From: Auanema rhodensis
Lineage: Eukaryota > Nematoda > Chromadorea > Rhabditida > Rhabditidae
Assembly: GCA_964057225.1 (NCBI GenBank)
Contig: OZ059898.1
Span: forward strand, 2,790,001 to 2,854,000
DNA: 64,000 nt
Direction: 5' to 3'
The position numbers and the translations under genes were made by a program. Below, piece after piece: positions 23,518 through 37,000 of this stretch. Every line of letters begins with the position of its first letter. Positions within the stretch are counted from its first letter, which is position 1. A model generated the notes under the pieces. It was given only the letters and a program-made list of their open reading frames with translations. It searched no databases and had not been told where the DNA came from.

Positions 23518-25623
23518 GCAATGTTGAGTGTACATGGAAACTCAACATACACTAATGCATCATTTTTCAAACGATCATAACTAATTTTTGTATTAAGCGT
23601 TTTTCAATGTAGTATAGTGCATTCGATGCGGATTTTTAAGCTGCGTCGATCTGTGTTATCAGATTTGCGCTAGCTTAAAAATGCACCGAGATATCAACTG
23701 ATATAAGTTCACACTTATATCCTCGATTTTCATCCTGAAGAATTAATTTTTTCGTTGAATAACATTGTCCATCGTCTTTGCCTTGAAAAATCGAAACTAA
23801 AAACATCTACTTTTCGCTAAATTATTTTGAAATTTTTCGAAAAAATTTTTGTCAAAATGTTTTTGGAAGCAATGTTGAGTGTACATGGAAACTCAACATA
23901 CACTAATGCATCATTTTTCAAACGATCATAACTAATTTTTGTATCAAGCGTTTTTCAATGTAGTATAGTGCATTCGATGCGGATTTTTAAGCTGCGTCGA
24001 TCTGTGTTATCAGATTTGCGCTAGCTTAAAAATGCACCGAGATATCAACTGATACAAGTTCACACTTATATCCTCGATTTTCACCCTGAAGAAATAATTT
24101 TTTCGTTGAATAACATTGTCCATCGTCTTTGCCTTGAAAAAAGGATTCTAAAAACATCTACTTTTTGCTAAATTATTTTGAAATTTTTCGAAAAAATTTT
24201 TGTCAAAATGTTTTTGGAAGCAATGTTGAGTGTACATGGAAACTCAACATACACTAATGCATCATTTTTCAAACGATCATAACTAATTTTTGTATTAAGC
24301 GTTTTTCAATGTAGTATAGTGCATTCGATGCGGATTTTTAAGCTGCGTCGATCTGTGTTATCAGATTTGCGCTAGCTTAAAAATGCACCGAGATATCAAC
24401 TGATATAAGTTCACACTTATATCCTCGATTTTCATCCTGAAGAATTAATTTTTTCGTTGAATAACATTGTCCATCGTCTTTGCCTTGAAAAATCGAAACT
24501 AAAAACATCTACTTTTCGCTAAATTATTTTGAAATTTTTCGAAAAAATTTTTGTCAAAATGTTTTTGGAAGCAATGTTGAGTGTACATGGAAACTCAACA
24601 TACACTAATGCATCATTTTTCAAACGATCATAACTAATTTTTGTATCAAGCGTTTTTCAATGTAGTATAGTGCATTCGATGCGGATTTTTAAGCTGCGTC
24701 GATCTGTGTTATCAGATTTGCGCTAGCTTAAAAATGCACCGAGATATCAACTGATACAAGTTCACACTTATATCCTCGATTTTCACCCTGAAGAAATAAT
24801 TTTTTCGTTGAATAACATTGTCCATCGTCTTTGCCTTGAAAAAAGGATTCTAAAAACATCTACTTTTTGCTAAATTATTTTGAAATTTTTCGAAAAAATT
24901 TTTGTCAAAATGTTTTTGGAAGCAATGTTGAGTGTACATGGAAACTCAACATACACTAATGCATCATTTTTCAAACGATCATAACTAATTTTTGTATTAA
25001 GCGTTTTTCAATGTAGTATAGTGCATTCGATGCGGATTTTTAAGCTGCGTCGATCTGTGTTATCAGATTTGCGCTAGCTTAAAAATGCACCGAGATATCA
25101 ACTGATATAAGTTCACACTTATATCCTCGATTTTCATCCTGAAGAATTAATTTTTTCGTTGAATAACATTGTCCATCGTCTTTGCCTTGAAAAATCGAAA
25201 CTAAAAACATCTACTTTTCGCTAAATTATTTTGAAATTTTTCGAAAAAATTTTTGTCAAAATGTTTTTGGAAGCAATGTTGAGTGTACATGGAAACTCAA
25301 CATACACTAATGCATCATTTTTCAAACGATCATAACTAATTTTTGTATCAAGCGTTTTTCAATGTAGTATAGTGCATTCGATGCGGATTTTTAAGCTGCG
25401 TCGATCTGTGTTATCAGATTTGCGCTAGCTTAAAAATGCACCGAGATATCAACTGATACAAGTTCACACTTATATCCTCGATTTTCACCCTGAAGAAATA
25501 ATTTTTTCGTTGAATAACATTGTCCATCGTCTTTGCCTTGAAAAAAGGATTCTAAAAACATCTACTTTTTGCTAAATTATTTTGAAATTTTTCGAAAAAA
25601 TTTTTGTCAAAATGTTTTTGGAA
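23518..25623 (+). repeat. 2-mer HOR K-H (702 bp), three copies
   Basis: K copies start at 23518, 24220 and 24922; H copies at 23869, 24571 and 25273. The three pairs agree at all diagnostic positions: K with C275, A279 and C298; H with C77, C187, A226, A274 and T278. Near identity of adjacent pairs implies recent local amplification of a 702-bp unit. Confidence 0.87.
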
Positions 25624-26325
25624 GCAATGTTGAGTGTACATGGAAACTCAACATACACTAATGCATCATTTTTCAAACGATCATAACTAATTTTTGTATT
25701 AAGCGTTTTTTAATGTAGTATAGTGCATTCGATGCGGATTTTCAAGCTGCGTCGATCTGTGTTATCAGATTTGCGCTAGCTTAAAAATGCACCGAGATAT
25801 CAACTGATATAAGTTCACACTTATATCCTCGATTTTCATCCTGAAGAATTAATTTTTTCGTTGAATAACATTGTCCATCGTCTTTGCCTTGAAAAATGGA
25901 ATCTAAAAACATCTACTTTTTGCTAAATTATTTCGAAATTTTTCGAAAAAATTTTTGTCAAAATGTTTTTGGAAGCAATGTTGAGTGTACATGGAAACTC
26001 AACATACACTAATGCATCATTTTTCAAACGATCATAACTAATTTTTGTATTAAGCGTTTTTCAATGTAGTATAGTGCATTCGATGCGGATTTTTAAGCTG
26101 CGTCGATCTGTGTTATCAGATTTGCGCTAGCTTAAAAATGCACCGAGATATCAACTGATATAAGTTCACACTTATATCCTCGATTTTCATCCTGAAGAAT
26201 TAATTTTTTCGTTGAATAACATTGTCCATCGTCTTTGCCTTGAAAAATCGAAACTAAAAACATCTACTTTTCGCTAAATTATTTTGAAATTTTTCGAAAA
26301 AATTTTTGTCAAAATGTTTTTGGAA
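25624..26325 (+). repeat. Two linking monomers, S then K
   Basis: The S copy at 25624 has C120, G275, C311 and a private T at 88 (tttttaatg). The K copy at 25975 matches those of the adjoining dimers. They repeat the S-K order found inside the 7-mer that follows. Confidence 0.75.
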
Positions 26326-28782
26326 GCAATGTTGAGTGTACATGGAAACTCAACATACACTAATGCATCATTTTTCAAACGATCATAACTAATTTTTGTA
26401 TTAAGCGTTTTTCAATGTAGTATAGTGCATTCGATGCGGATTTTTAAGCTGCGTCGATCTGTGTTATCAGATTTGCGCTAGCTTAAAAATGCACCGAGAT
26501 ATCAACTGATACAAGTTCACACTTATATCCTCGATTTTCATCCTGAAGAATTAATTTTTTCGTTGAATAACATTGTCCATCGTCTTCGCCTTGAAAAAAG
26601 GAATCTAAAAACATCTACTTTTTGCTAAATTATTTTGAAATTTTCCGAAAAAATTTTTGTCAAAATGTTTTTGGAAGCAATGTTGAGTGTACATGGAAAC
26701 TCAACATACACTAATGCATCATTTTTCAAACGATCATAACTAATTTTTGTATTAAGCGTTTTTCAATGTAGTATAGTGCATTCGATGCGGATTTCTGAGC
26801 TGCGTCGATCTGTGTTATCAGATTTGCGCTAGCTTAAAAATGCACCGAGATATCAACTGATATAAGTTCACACTTATATCCTCGATTTTCATCCTGAAGA
26901 ATTAATTTTTTCGTTGAATAACATTGTCCATCGTCTTTGCCTTGAAAAATCGAATCTAAAAACATCTACTTTTCGCTAAATTATTTTGAAATTTTTCGAA
27001 AAAATTTTTGTCAAAATGTTTTTGGAAGCAATGTTGAGTGTACATGGAAACTCAACATACACTAATGCATCATTTTTCAAACGATCATAACTAATTTTTG
27101 TATTAAGCGTTTTTCAATGTAGTATAGTGCATTCGATGCGGATTTTCAAGCTGCGTCGATCTGTGTTATCAGATTTGCGCTAGCTTAAAAATGCACCGAG
27201 ATATCAACTGATATAAGTTCACACTTATATCCTCGATTTTCATCCTGAAGAATTAATTTTTTCGTTGAATAACATTGTCCATCGTCTTTGCCTTGAAAAA
27301 TGGAATCTAAAAACATCTACTTTTTGCTAAATTATTTCGAAATTTTTCGAAAAAATTTTTGTCAAAATGTTTTTGGAAGCAATGTTGAGTGTACATGGAA
27401 ACTCAACATACACTAATGCATCATTTTTCAAACGATCAGAACTCATTTTTGTATTAAGCGTTTTTCAATGTAGTATAGTGCATTCGATGCGGATTTTTAA
27501 GCTGCGTCGATCTGTGTTATCAGATTTGCGCTAGCTTAAAAATGCACCGAGATATCAACTGATATAAGTTCACACTTATATCCTCGATTTTCATCCTGAA
27601 GAATTAATTTTTTCGTTGAATAACATTGTCCATCGTCTTTGCCTTGAAAAATCGAAACTAAAAACATCTACTTTTCGCAAAATTATTTTGAAATTTTTCG
27701 AAAAAATTTTTGTCAAAATGTTTTTGGAAGCAATGTTGAGTGTACATGGAAACTCAACATACACTAATGCATCATTTTTCAAACGATCATAACTAATTTT
27801 TGTATCAAGCGTTTTTCAATGTAGTATAGTGCATTCGATGCGGATTTTTAAGCTGCGTCGATCTGTGTTATCAGATTTGCGCTAGCTTAAAAATGCACCG
27901 AGATATCAACTGATACAAGTTCACACTTATATCCTCGATTTTCACCCTGAAGAAATAATTTTTTCGTTGAATAACATTGTCCATCGTCTTTGCCTTGAAA
28001 AAAGGATTCTAAAAACATCTACTTTTTTCTAAATTATTTTGAAATTTTTCGAAAAAATTTTTGTCAAAATGTTTTTGGAAGCAATGTTGAGTGTACATGG
28101 AAACTCAACATACACTAATGCATCATTTTTCAAACGATCATAACTAATTTTTGTATTAAGCGTTTTTCAATGTAGTATAGTGCATTCGATGCGGATTTTT
28201 AAGCTGCGTCGATCTGTGTTATCAGATTTGCGCTAGCTTAAAAATGCACCGAGATATCAACTGATATAAGTTCACACTTATATCCTCGATTTTCATCCTG
28301 AAGAATTAATTTTTTCGTTGAATAACATTGTCCATCGTCTTTGCCTTGAAAAATCGAAACTAAAAACATCTACTTTTCGCTAAATTATTTTGAAATTTTT
28401 CGAAAAAATTTTTGTCAAAATGTTTTTGGAAGCAATGTTGAGTGTACATGGAAACTCAACATACACTAATGCATCATTTTTCAAACGATCATAACTAATT
28501 TTTGTATCAAGCGTTTTTCAATGTAGTATAGTGCATTCGATGCGGATTTTTAAGCTGCGTCGATCTGTGTTATCAGATTTGCGCTAGCTTAAAAATGCAC
28601 CGAGATATCAACTGATACAAGTTCACACTTATATCCTCGATTTTCACCCTGAAGAAATAATTTTTTCGTTGAATAACATTGTCCATCGTCTTTGCCTTGA
28701 AAAAAGGATTCTAAAAACATCTACTTTTTTCTAAATTATTTTGAAATTTTTCGAAAAAATTTTTGTCAAAATGTTTTTGGAA
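26326..28782 (+). repeat. 7-mer HOR (2457 bp), copy 1
   Basis: The order is hybrid (C187 but T216, C262, C320), C, S, K, H, K, H. Marks shared with copy 2 are gatcaga (G for T at base 61) in the fourth monomer (27379) and T299 (cttttttcta) in the fifth and seventh monomers (27730 and 28432). Copy-specific changes are G121 in the second monomer (26677) and, in the fourth, a C (actcattt) plus A at 301. Confidence 0.88.
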
Positions 28783-31239
28783 GCAATGTTGAGTGTACAT
28801 GGAAACTCAACATACACTAATGCATCATTTTTCAAACGATCATAACTAATTTTTGTATTAAGCGTTTTTCAATGTAGTATAGTGCATTCGATGCGGATTT
28901 TTAAGCTGCGTCGATCTGTGTTATCAGATTTGCGCTAGCTTAAAAATGCACCGAGATATCAACTGATACAAGTTCACACTTATATCCTCGATTTTCATCC
29001 TGAAGAATTAATTTTTTCGTTGAATAACATTGTCCATCGTCTTCGCCTTGAAAAAAGGAATCTAAAAACATCTACTTTTTGCTAAATTATTTTGAAATTT
29101 TCCGAAAAAATTTTTGTCAAAATGTTTTTGGAAGCAATGTTGAGTGTACATGGAAACTCAACATACACTAATGCATCATTTTTCAAACGATCATAACTAA
29201 TTTTTGTATTAAGCGTTTTTCAATGTAGTATAGTGCATTCGATGCGGATTTCTAAGCTGCGTCGATCTGTGTTATCAGATTTGCGCTAGCTTAAAAATGC
29301 ACCGAGATATCAACTGATATAAGTTCACACTTATATCCTCGATTTTCATCCTGAAGAATTAATTTTTTCGTTGAATAACATTGTCCATCGTCTTTGCCTT
29401 GAAAAATCGAATCTAAAAACATCTACTTTTCGCTAAATTATTTTGAAATTTTTCGAAAAAATTTTTGTCAAAATGTTTTTGGAAGCAATGTTGAGTGTAC
29501 ATGGAAACTCAACATACACTAATGCATCATTTTTCAAACGATCATAACTAATTTTTGTATTAAGCGTTTTTCAATGTAGTATAGTGCATTCGATGCGGAT
29601 TTTCAAGCTGCGTCGATCTGTGTTATCAGATTTGCGCTAGCTTAAAAATGCACCGAGATATCAACTGATATAAGTTCACACTTATATCCTCGATTTTCAT
29701 CCTGAAGAATTAATTTTTTCGTTGAATAACATTGTCCATCGTCTTTGCCTTGAAAAATGGAATCTAAAAACATCTACTTTTTGCTAAATTATTTCGAAAT
29801 TTTTCGAAAAAATTTTTGTCAAAATGTTTTTGGAAGCAATGTTGAGTGTACATGGAAACTCAACATACACTAATGCATCATTTTTCAAACGATCAGAACT
29901 AATTTTTGTATTAAGCGTTTTTCAATGTAGTATAGTGCATTCGATGCGGATTTTTAAGCTGCGTCGATCTGTGTTATCAGATTTGCGCTAGCTTAAAAAT
30001 GCACCGAGATATCAACTGATATAAGTTCACACTTATATCCTCGATTTTCATCCTGAAGAATTAATTTTTTCGTTGAATAACATTGTCCATCGTCTTTGCC
30101 TTGAAAAATCGAAACTAAAAACATCTACTTTTCGCTAAATTATTTTGAAATTTTTCGAAAAAATTTTTGTCAAAATGTTTTTGGAAGCAATGTTGAGTGT
30201 ACATGGAAACTCAACATACACTAATGCATCATTTTTCAAACGATCATAACTAATTTTTGTATCAAGCGTTTTTCAATGTAGTATAGTGCATTCGATGCGG
30301 ATTTTTAAGCTGCGTCGATCTGTGTTATCAGATTTGCGCTAGCTTAAAAATGCACCGAGATATCAACTGATACAAGTTCACACTTATATCCTCGATTTTC
30401 ACCCTGAAGAAATAATTTTTTCGTTGAATAACATTGTCCATCGTCTTTGCCTTGAAAAAAGGATTCTAAAAACATCTACTTTTTTCTAAATTATTTTGAA
30501 ATTTTTCGAAAAAATTTTTGTCAAAATGTTTTTGGAAGCAATGTTGAGTGTACATGGAAACTCAACATACACTAATGCATCATTTTTCAAACGATCATAA
30601 CTAATTTTTGTATTAAGCGTTTTTCAATGTAGTATAGTGCATTCGATGCGGATTTTTAAGCTGCGTCGATCTGTGTTATCAGATTTGCGCTAGCTTAAAA
30701 ATGCACCGAGATATCAACTGATATAAGTTCACACTTATATCCTCGATTTTCATCCTGAAGAATTAATTTTTTCGTTGAATAACATTGTCCATCGTCTTTG
30801 CCTTGAAAAATCGAAACTAAAAACATCTACTTTTCGCTAAATTATTTTGAAATTTTTCGAAAAAATTTTTGTCAAAATGTTTTTGGAAGCAATGTTGAGT
30901 GTACATGGAAACTCAACATACACTAATGCATCATTTTTCAAACGATCATAACTAATTTTTGTATCAAGCGTTTTTCAATGTAGTATAGTGGATTCGATGC
31001 GGATTTTTAAGCTGCGTCGATCTGTGTTATCAGATTTGCGCTAGCTTAAAAATGCACCGAGATATCAACTGATACAAGTTCACACTTATATCCTCGATTT
31101 TCACCCTGAAGAAATAATTTTTTCGTTGAATAACATTGTCCATCGTCTTTGCCTTGAAAAAAGGATTCTAAAAACATCTACTTTTTTCTAAATTATTTTG
31201 AAATTTTTCGAAAAAATTTTTGTCAAAATGTTTTTGGAA
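28783..31239 (+). repeat. 7-mer HOR (2457 bp), copy 2
   Basis: Monomers at 28783, 29134, 29485, 29836, 30187, 30538 and 30889 match copy 1 position by position, including gatcaga in the fourth and T299 in the fifth and seventh. A private change is G for C in gtggattc of the seventh monomer. The pair shows that a 2457-bp block was duplicated as a unit after the K-H dimers had formed. Confidence 0.88.
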
Positions 31240-34047
31240 GCAATGTTGAGTGTACATGGAAACTCAACATACACTAATGCATCATTTTTCAAACGATCAT
31301 AACTAATTTTTGTATTAAGCGTTTTTCAATGTAGTATAGTGCATTCGATGCGGATTTTCAAGCTGCGTCGATCTGTGTTATCAGATTTGCGCTAGCTTAA
31401 AAATGCACCGAGATATCAACTGATATAAGTTCACACTTATATCCTCGATTTTCATCCTGAAGAAATAATTTTTTCGTTGAATAACATTGTCCATCGTCTT
31501 TGCCTTGAAAAATGGAATCTAAAAACATCTACTTTTTGCTAAATTATTTCGAAATTTTTCGAAAAAATTTTTGTCAAAATGTTTTTGGAAGCAATGTTGA
31601 GTGTACATGGAAACTCAACATACACTAATGCATCATTTTTCAAACGATCATAACTAATTTTTGTATTAAGCGTTTTTCAATGTAGTATAGTGCATTCGAT
31701 GCGGATTTTTAAGCTGCGTCGATCTGTGTTATCAGATTTGCGCTAGCTTAAAAATGCACCGAGATATCAACTGATATAAGTTCACACTTATATCCTCGAT
31801 TTTCATCCTGAAGAATTAATTTTTTCGTTGAATAACATTGTCCATCGTCTTTGCCTTGAAAAATCGAAACTAAAAACATCTACTTTTCGCTAAATTATTT
31901 TGAAATTTTTCGAAAAAATTTTTGTCAAAATGTTTTTGGAAGCAATGTTGAGTGTACATGGAAACTCAACATACACTAATGCATCATTTTTCAAACGATC
32001 ATAACTAATTTTTGTATCAAGCGTTTTTCAATGTAGTATAGTGCATTCGATGCGGATTTTTAAGCTGCGTCGATCTGTGTTATCAGATTTGCGCTAGCTT
32101 AAAAATGCACCGAGATATCAACTGATACAAGTTCACACTTATATCCTCGATTTTCACCCTGAAGAAATAATTTTTTCGTTGAATAACATTGTCCATCGTC
32201 TTTGCCTTGGAAAAAGGATTCTAAAAACATCTACTTTTTGCTAAATTATTTTGAAATTTTTCGAAAAAATTTTTGTCAAAATGTTTTTGGAAGCAATGTT
32301 GAGTGTACATGGAAACTCAACATACACTAATGCATCATTTTTCAAACGATCATAACTAATTTTTGTATCAAGCGTTTTTCAATGTAGTATAGTGCATTCG
32401 ATGCGGATTTTTAAGCTGCGTCGATCTGTGTTATCAGATTTGCGCTAGCTTAAAAATGCACCGAGATATCAACTGATACAAGTTCACACTTATATCCTCG
32501 ATTTTCACCCTGAAGAAATAATTTTTTCGTTGAATAACATTGTCCATCGTCTTTGCCTTGAAAAAAGGATTCTAAAAACATCTACTTTTTGCTAAATTAT
32601 TTTGAAATTTTTCGAAAAAATTTTTGTCAAAATGTTTTTGGAAGCAGTGTTGAGTGTACATGGAAACTCAACATACACTAATGCATCATTTTTCAAACGA
32701 TCATAACTAATTTTTGTATTAAGCGTTTTTCAATGTAGTATAGTGCATTCGATGCGGATTTTTAAGCTGCGTCGATCTGTGTTATCAGATTTGCGCTAGC
32801 TTAAAAATGCACCGAGATATCAACTGATATAAGTTCACACTTATATCCTCGATTTTCACCCTGAAGAAATAATTTTTTCGTTGAATAACATTGTCCATCG
32901 TCTTTGCCTTGAAAAATCGAAACTAAAAACATCTACTTTTTGCTAAATTATTTTGAAATTTTTCGAAAAAATTTTTGTCAAAATGTTTTTGGAAGCAATG
33001 TTGAGTGTACATGGAAACTCAACATACACTAATGCATCATTTTTCAAACGATCATAACTAATTTTTGTATTAAGCGTTTTTCAATGTAGTATAGTGCATT
33101 CGATGCGGATTTTTAAGCTGCGTCGATCTGTGTTATCAGATTTGCGCTAGCTTAAAAATGCACCGAGATATCAACTGATACAAGTTCACACTTATATCCT
33201 CGATTTTCACCCTGAAGAAATAATTTTTTCGTTGAATAACATTGTCCATCGTCTTTGCCTTGAAAAAAGGATTCTAAAAACATCTACTTTTTGCTAAATT
33301 ATTTTGAAATTTTTCGAAAAAATTTTTGTCAAAATGTTTTTGGAAGCAGTGTTGAGTGTACATGGAAACTCAACATACACTAATGCATCATTTTTCAAAC
33401 GATCATAACTAATTTTTGTATTAAGCGTTTTTCAATGTAGTATAGTGCATTCGATGCGGATTTTTAAGCTGCGTCGATCTGTGTTATCAGATTTGCGCTA
33501 GCTTAAAAATGCACCGAGATATCAACTGATATAAGTTCACACTTATATCCTCGATTTTCACCCTGAAGAAATAATTTTTTCGTTGAATAACATTGTCCAT
33601 CGTCTTTGCCTTGAAAAAAGGAATCTAAAAACATCTACTTTTTGCTAAATTATTTTGAAATTTTTCGAAAAAATTTTTGTCAAAATGTTTTTGGAAGCAG
33701 TGTTGAGTGTACATGGAAACTCAACATACACTAATGCATCATTTTTCAAACGATCATAACTAATTTTTGTATTAAGCGTTTTTCAATGTAGTATAGTGCA
33801 TTCGATGCGGATTTTTAAGCTGCGTCGATCTGTGTTATCAGATTTGCGCTAGCTTAAAAATGCACCGAGATATCAACTGATATAAGTTCACACTTATATC
33901 CTCGATTTTCACCCTGAAGAAATAATTTTTTCGTTGAATAACATTGTCCATCGTCTTTGCCTTGAAAAAAGGAATCTAAAAACATCTACTTTTTGCTAAA
34001 TTATTTTGAAATTTTTCGAAAAAATTTTTGTCAAAATGTTTTTGGAA
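31240..34047 (+). repeat. Eight monomers closing domain III (S, K, H, H and G types)
   Basis: The S copy at 31240 has A226 together with T216, an unusual pairing. H copies at 31942 and 32293 follow a K copy (31591); the first of these has G269 (cttggaa). The copy at 32644 joins a G-like 5' part to a 3' part with C275 and A279. Three copies (32644, 33346, 33697) begin gcagtg, and each follows a copy with A226. Confidence 0.72.
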
Positions 34048-37000
34048 GCAATGTTGAGTGTACATGGAAACTCAACATACACTAATGCATCATTTTTCAA
34101 ACGATCATAACTTATTTTTGTATTAAGCTTTTCTCAATGTAGTATAGTTCATTCGATGCGGATTTTTAAGCTGCGTCGATCTGTGTTATCAGATTTGCGC
34201 TAGCTTAAAAATGCACCGAGATATCAACTGATATAAGTTCACACTTATATCCTCGATTTTCACCCTGAAGAAATAATTTTTTCGTTGAATAACATTGTCC
34301 ATCGTCTTTGCCTTGAAAAAAGGAATCTAAAAACATCTACTTTTTGCTAAATTATTTTGAAATTTTCCGAAAAAATTTTTGTCAAAATGTTTTTGGAAGC
34401 AATGTTGAGTGTACATGGAAACTCAACATACACTAATGCATCATTTTTCAAACGATCATAACTAATTTTTGTATTAAGCGTTTTTCAATGTAGTATAGTG
34501 CATTCGATGCGGATTTCTAAGCTGCGTCGATCTGTGTTATCAGATTTGCGCTAGCTTAAAAATGCACCGAGATATCAACTGATATAAGTTCACACTTATA
34601 TCCTCGATTTTCATCCTGAAGAATTAATTTTTTCGTTGAATAACATTGTCCATCGTCTTTGCCTTGAAAAATCGAATCTAAAAACATCTACTTTTCGCTA
34701 AATTATTTTGAAATTTTTCGAAAAAATTTTTGTCAAAATGTTTTTGGAAGCAATGTTGAGTGTACATGGAAACTCAACATACACTAATGCATCATTTTTC
34801 AAACGATCATAACTTATTTTTGTATTAAGCTTTTCTCAATGTAGTATAGTGCATTCGATGCGGATTTTTAAGCTGCGTCGATCTGTGTTATCAGATTTGC
34901 GCTAGCTTAAAAATGCACCGAGATATCAACTGATATAAGTTCACACTTATATCCTCGATTTTCACCCTGAAGAAATAATTTTTTCGTTGAATAACATTGT
35001 CCATCGTCTTCGCCTTGAAAAAAGGAATCTAAAAACATCTACTTTTTGCTAAATTATTTTGAAATTTTCCGAAAAAATTTTTGTCAAAATGTTTTTGGAA
35101 GCAATGTTGAGTGTACATGGAAACTCAACATACACTAATGCATCATTTTTCAAACGATCATAACTAATTTTTGTATTAAGCGTTTTTCAATGTAGTATAG
35201 TGCATTCGATGCGGATTTTTAAGCTGCGTCGATCTGTGTTATCAGATTTGCGCTAGCTTAAAAATGCACCGAGATATCAACTGATATAAGTTCACACTTA
35301 TATCCTCGATTTTCATCCTGAAGAATTAATTTTTTGTTGAATAACATTGTCCATCGTCTTTGCCTTGAAAAATCGAAACTAAAAACATCTACTTTTCGCT
35401 AAATTATTTTGAAATTTTTCGAAAAAATTTTTGTCAAAATGTTTTTGGAAGCAATGTTGAGTGTACATGGAAACTCAACATACACTAATGCATCATTTTT
35501 CAAACGATCATAACTAATTTTTGTATCAAGCGTTTTTCAATGTAGTATAGTGCATTCGATGCGGATTTTTAAGCTGCGTCGATCTGTGTTATCAGATTTG
35601 CGCTAGCTTAAAAATGCACCGAGATATCAACTGATACAAGTTCACACTTATATCCTCGATTTTCACCCTGAAGAAATAATTTTTTCGTTGAATAACATTG
35701 TCCATCGTCTTTGCCTTGGAAAAAGGATTCTAAAAACATCTACTTTTTGCTAAATTATTTTGAAATTTTTCGAAAAAATTTTTGTCAAAATGTTTTTGGA
35801 AGCAGTGTTGAGTGTACATGGAAACTCAACATACACTAATGCATCATTTTTCAAACGATCATAACTAATTTTTGTATTAAGCGTTTTTCAATGTAGTATA
35901 GTGCATTCGATGCGGATTTTTAAGCTGCGTCGATCTGTGTTATCAGATTTGCGCTAGCTTAAAAATGCACCGAGATATCAACTGATACAAGTTCACACTT
36001 ATATCCTCGATTTTCACCCTGAAGAAATAATTTTTTCGTTGAATAACATTGTCCATCGTCTTTGCCTTGAAAAAAGGATTCTAAAAACATCTACTTTTTG
36101 CTAAATTATTTTGAAATTTTTCGAAAAAATTTTTGTCAAAATGTTTTTGGAAGCAATGTTGAGTGTACATGGAAACTCAACATACACTAATGCATCATTT
36201 TTCAAACGATCATAACTTATTTTTGTATTAAGCTTTTCTCAATGTAGTATAGTTCATTCGATGCGGATTTTTAAGCTGCGTCGATCTGTGTTATCAGATT
36301 TGCGCTAGCTTAAAAATGCACCGAGATATCAACTGATATAAGTTCACACTTATATCCTCGATTTTCACCCTGAAGAAATAATTTTTTCGTTGAATAACAT
36401 TGTCCATCGTCTTTGCCTTGAAAAAAGGAATCTAAAAACATCTACTTTTTGCTAAATTATTTTGAAATTTTCCGAAAAAATTTTTGTCAAAATGTTTTTG
36501 GAAGCAATGTTGAGTGTACATGGAAACTCAACATACACTAATGCATCATTTTTCAAACGATCATAACTAATTTTTGTATTAAGCGTTTTTCAATGTAGTA
36601 TAGTGCATTCGATGCGGATTTTTAAGCTGCGTCGATCTGTGTTATCAGATTTGCGCTAGCTTAAAAATGCACCGAGATATCAACTGATATAAGTTCACAC
36701 TTATATCCTCGATTTTCACCCTGAAGAAATAATTTTTTCGTTGAATAACATTGTCCATCGTCTTTGCCTTGAAAAAAGGAATCTAAAAACATCTACTTTT
36801 TGCTAAATTATTTTGAAATTTTTCGAAAAAATTTTTGTCAAAATGTTTTTGGAAGCAATGTTGAGTGTACATGGAAACTCAACATACACTAATGCATCAT
36901 TTTTCAAACGATCATAACTTATTTTTGTATTAAGCTTTTCTCAATGTAGTATAGTGCATTCGATGCGGATTTTTAAGCTGCGTCGATCTGTGTTATCAGA

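Larger units (their letters stand above)
21412..34047 (+). repeat. Domain III: 36 monomers, K-H dimers and a 7-mer HOR
   Basis: K monomers have cgttttt at 81-87, T119/T120, T216, C275, A279 and C298. H monomers have C77, C187, A226, A274 and usually T278. They alternate as dimers and are then embedded in a 7-mer. An isolated T monomer occurs at 22816 (T66, cttttctc, C262, C320). The domain closes with G copies (A226, A274, T187), several of which start gcagtg. Confidence 0.8.

Noticed and set aside
27591-27782. 63-codon minus-strand frame in the fourth monomer of the 7-mer
   Set aside because: It is the same satellite frame, opened by a T to A change at base 301 of one copy. The matching copy of the second 7-mer has the stop.
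35101-35450. Array breakpoint or assembly join at the 350-bp copy
   Set aside because: Only one base is missing and the flanking copies keep the local K-H order, so a point deletion or read error is simpler.
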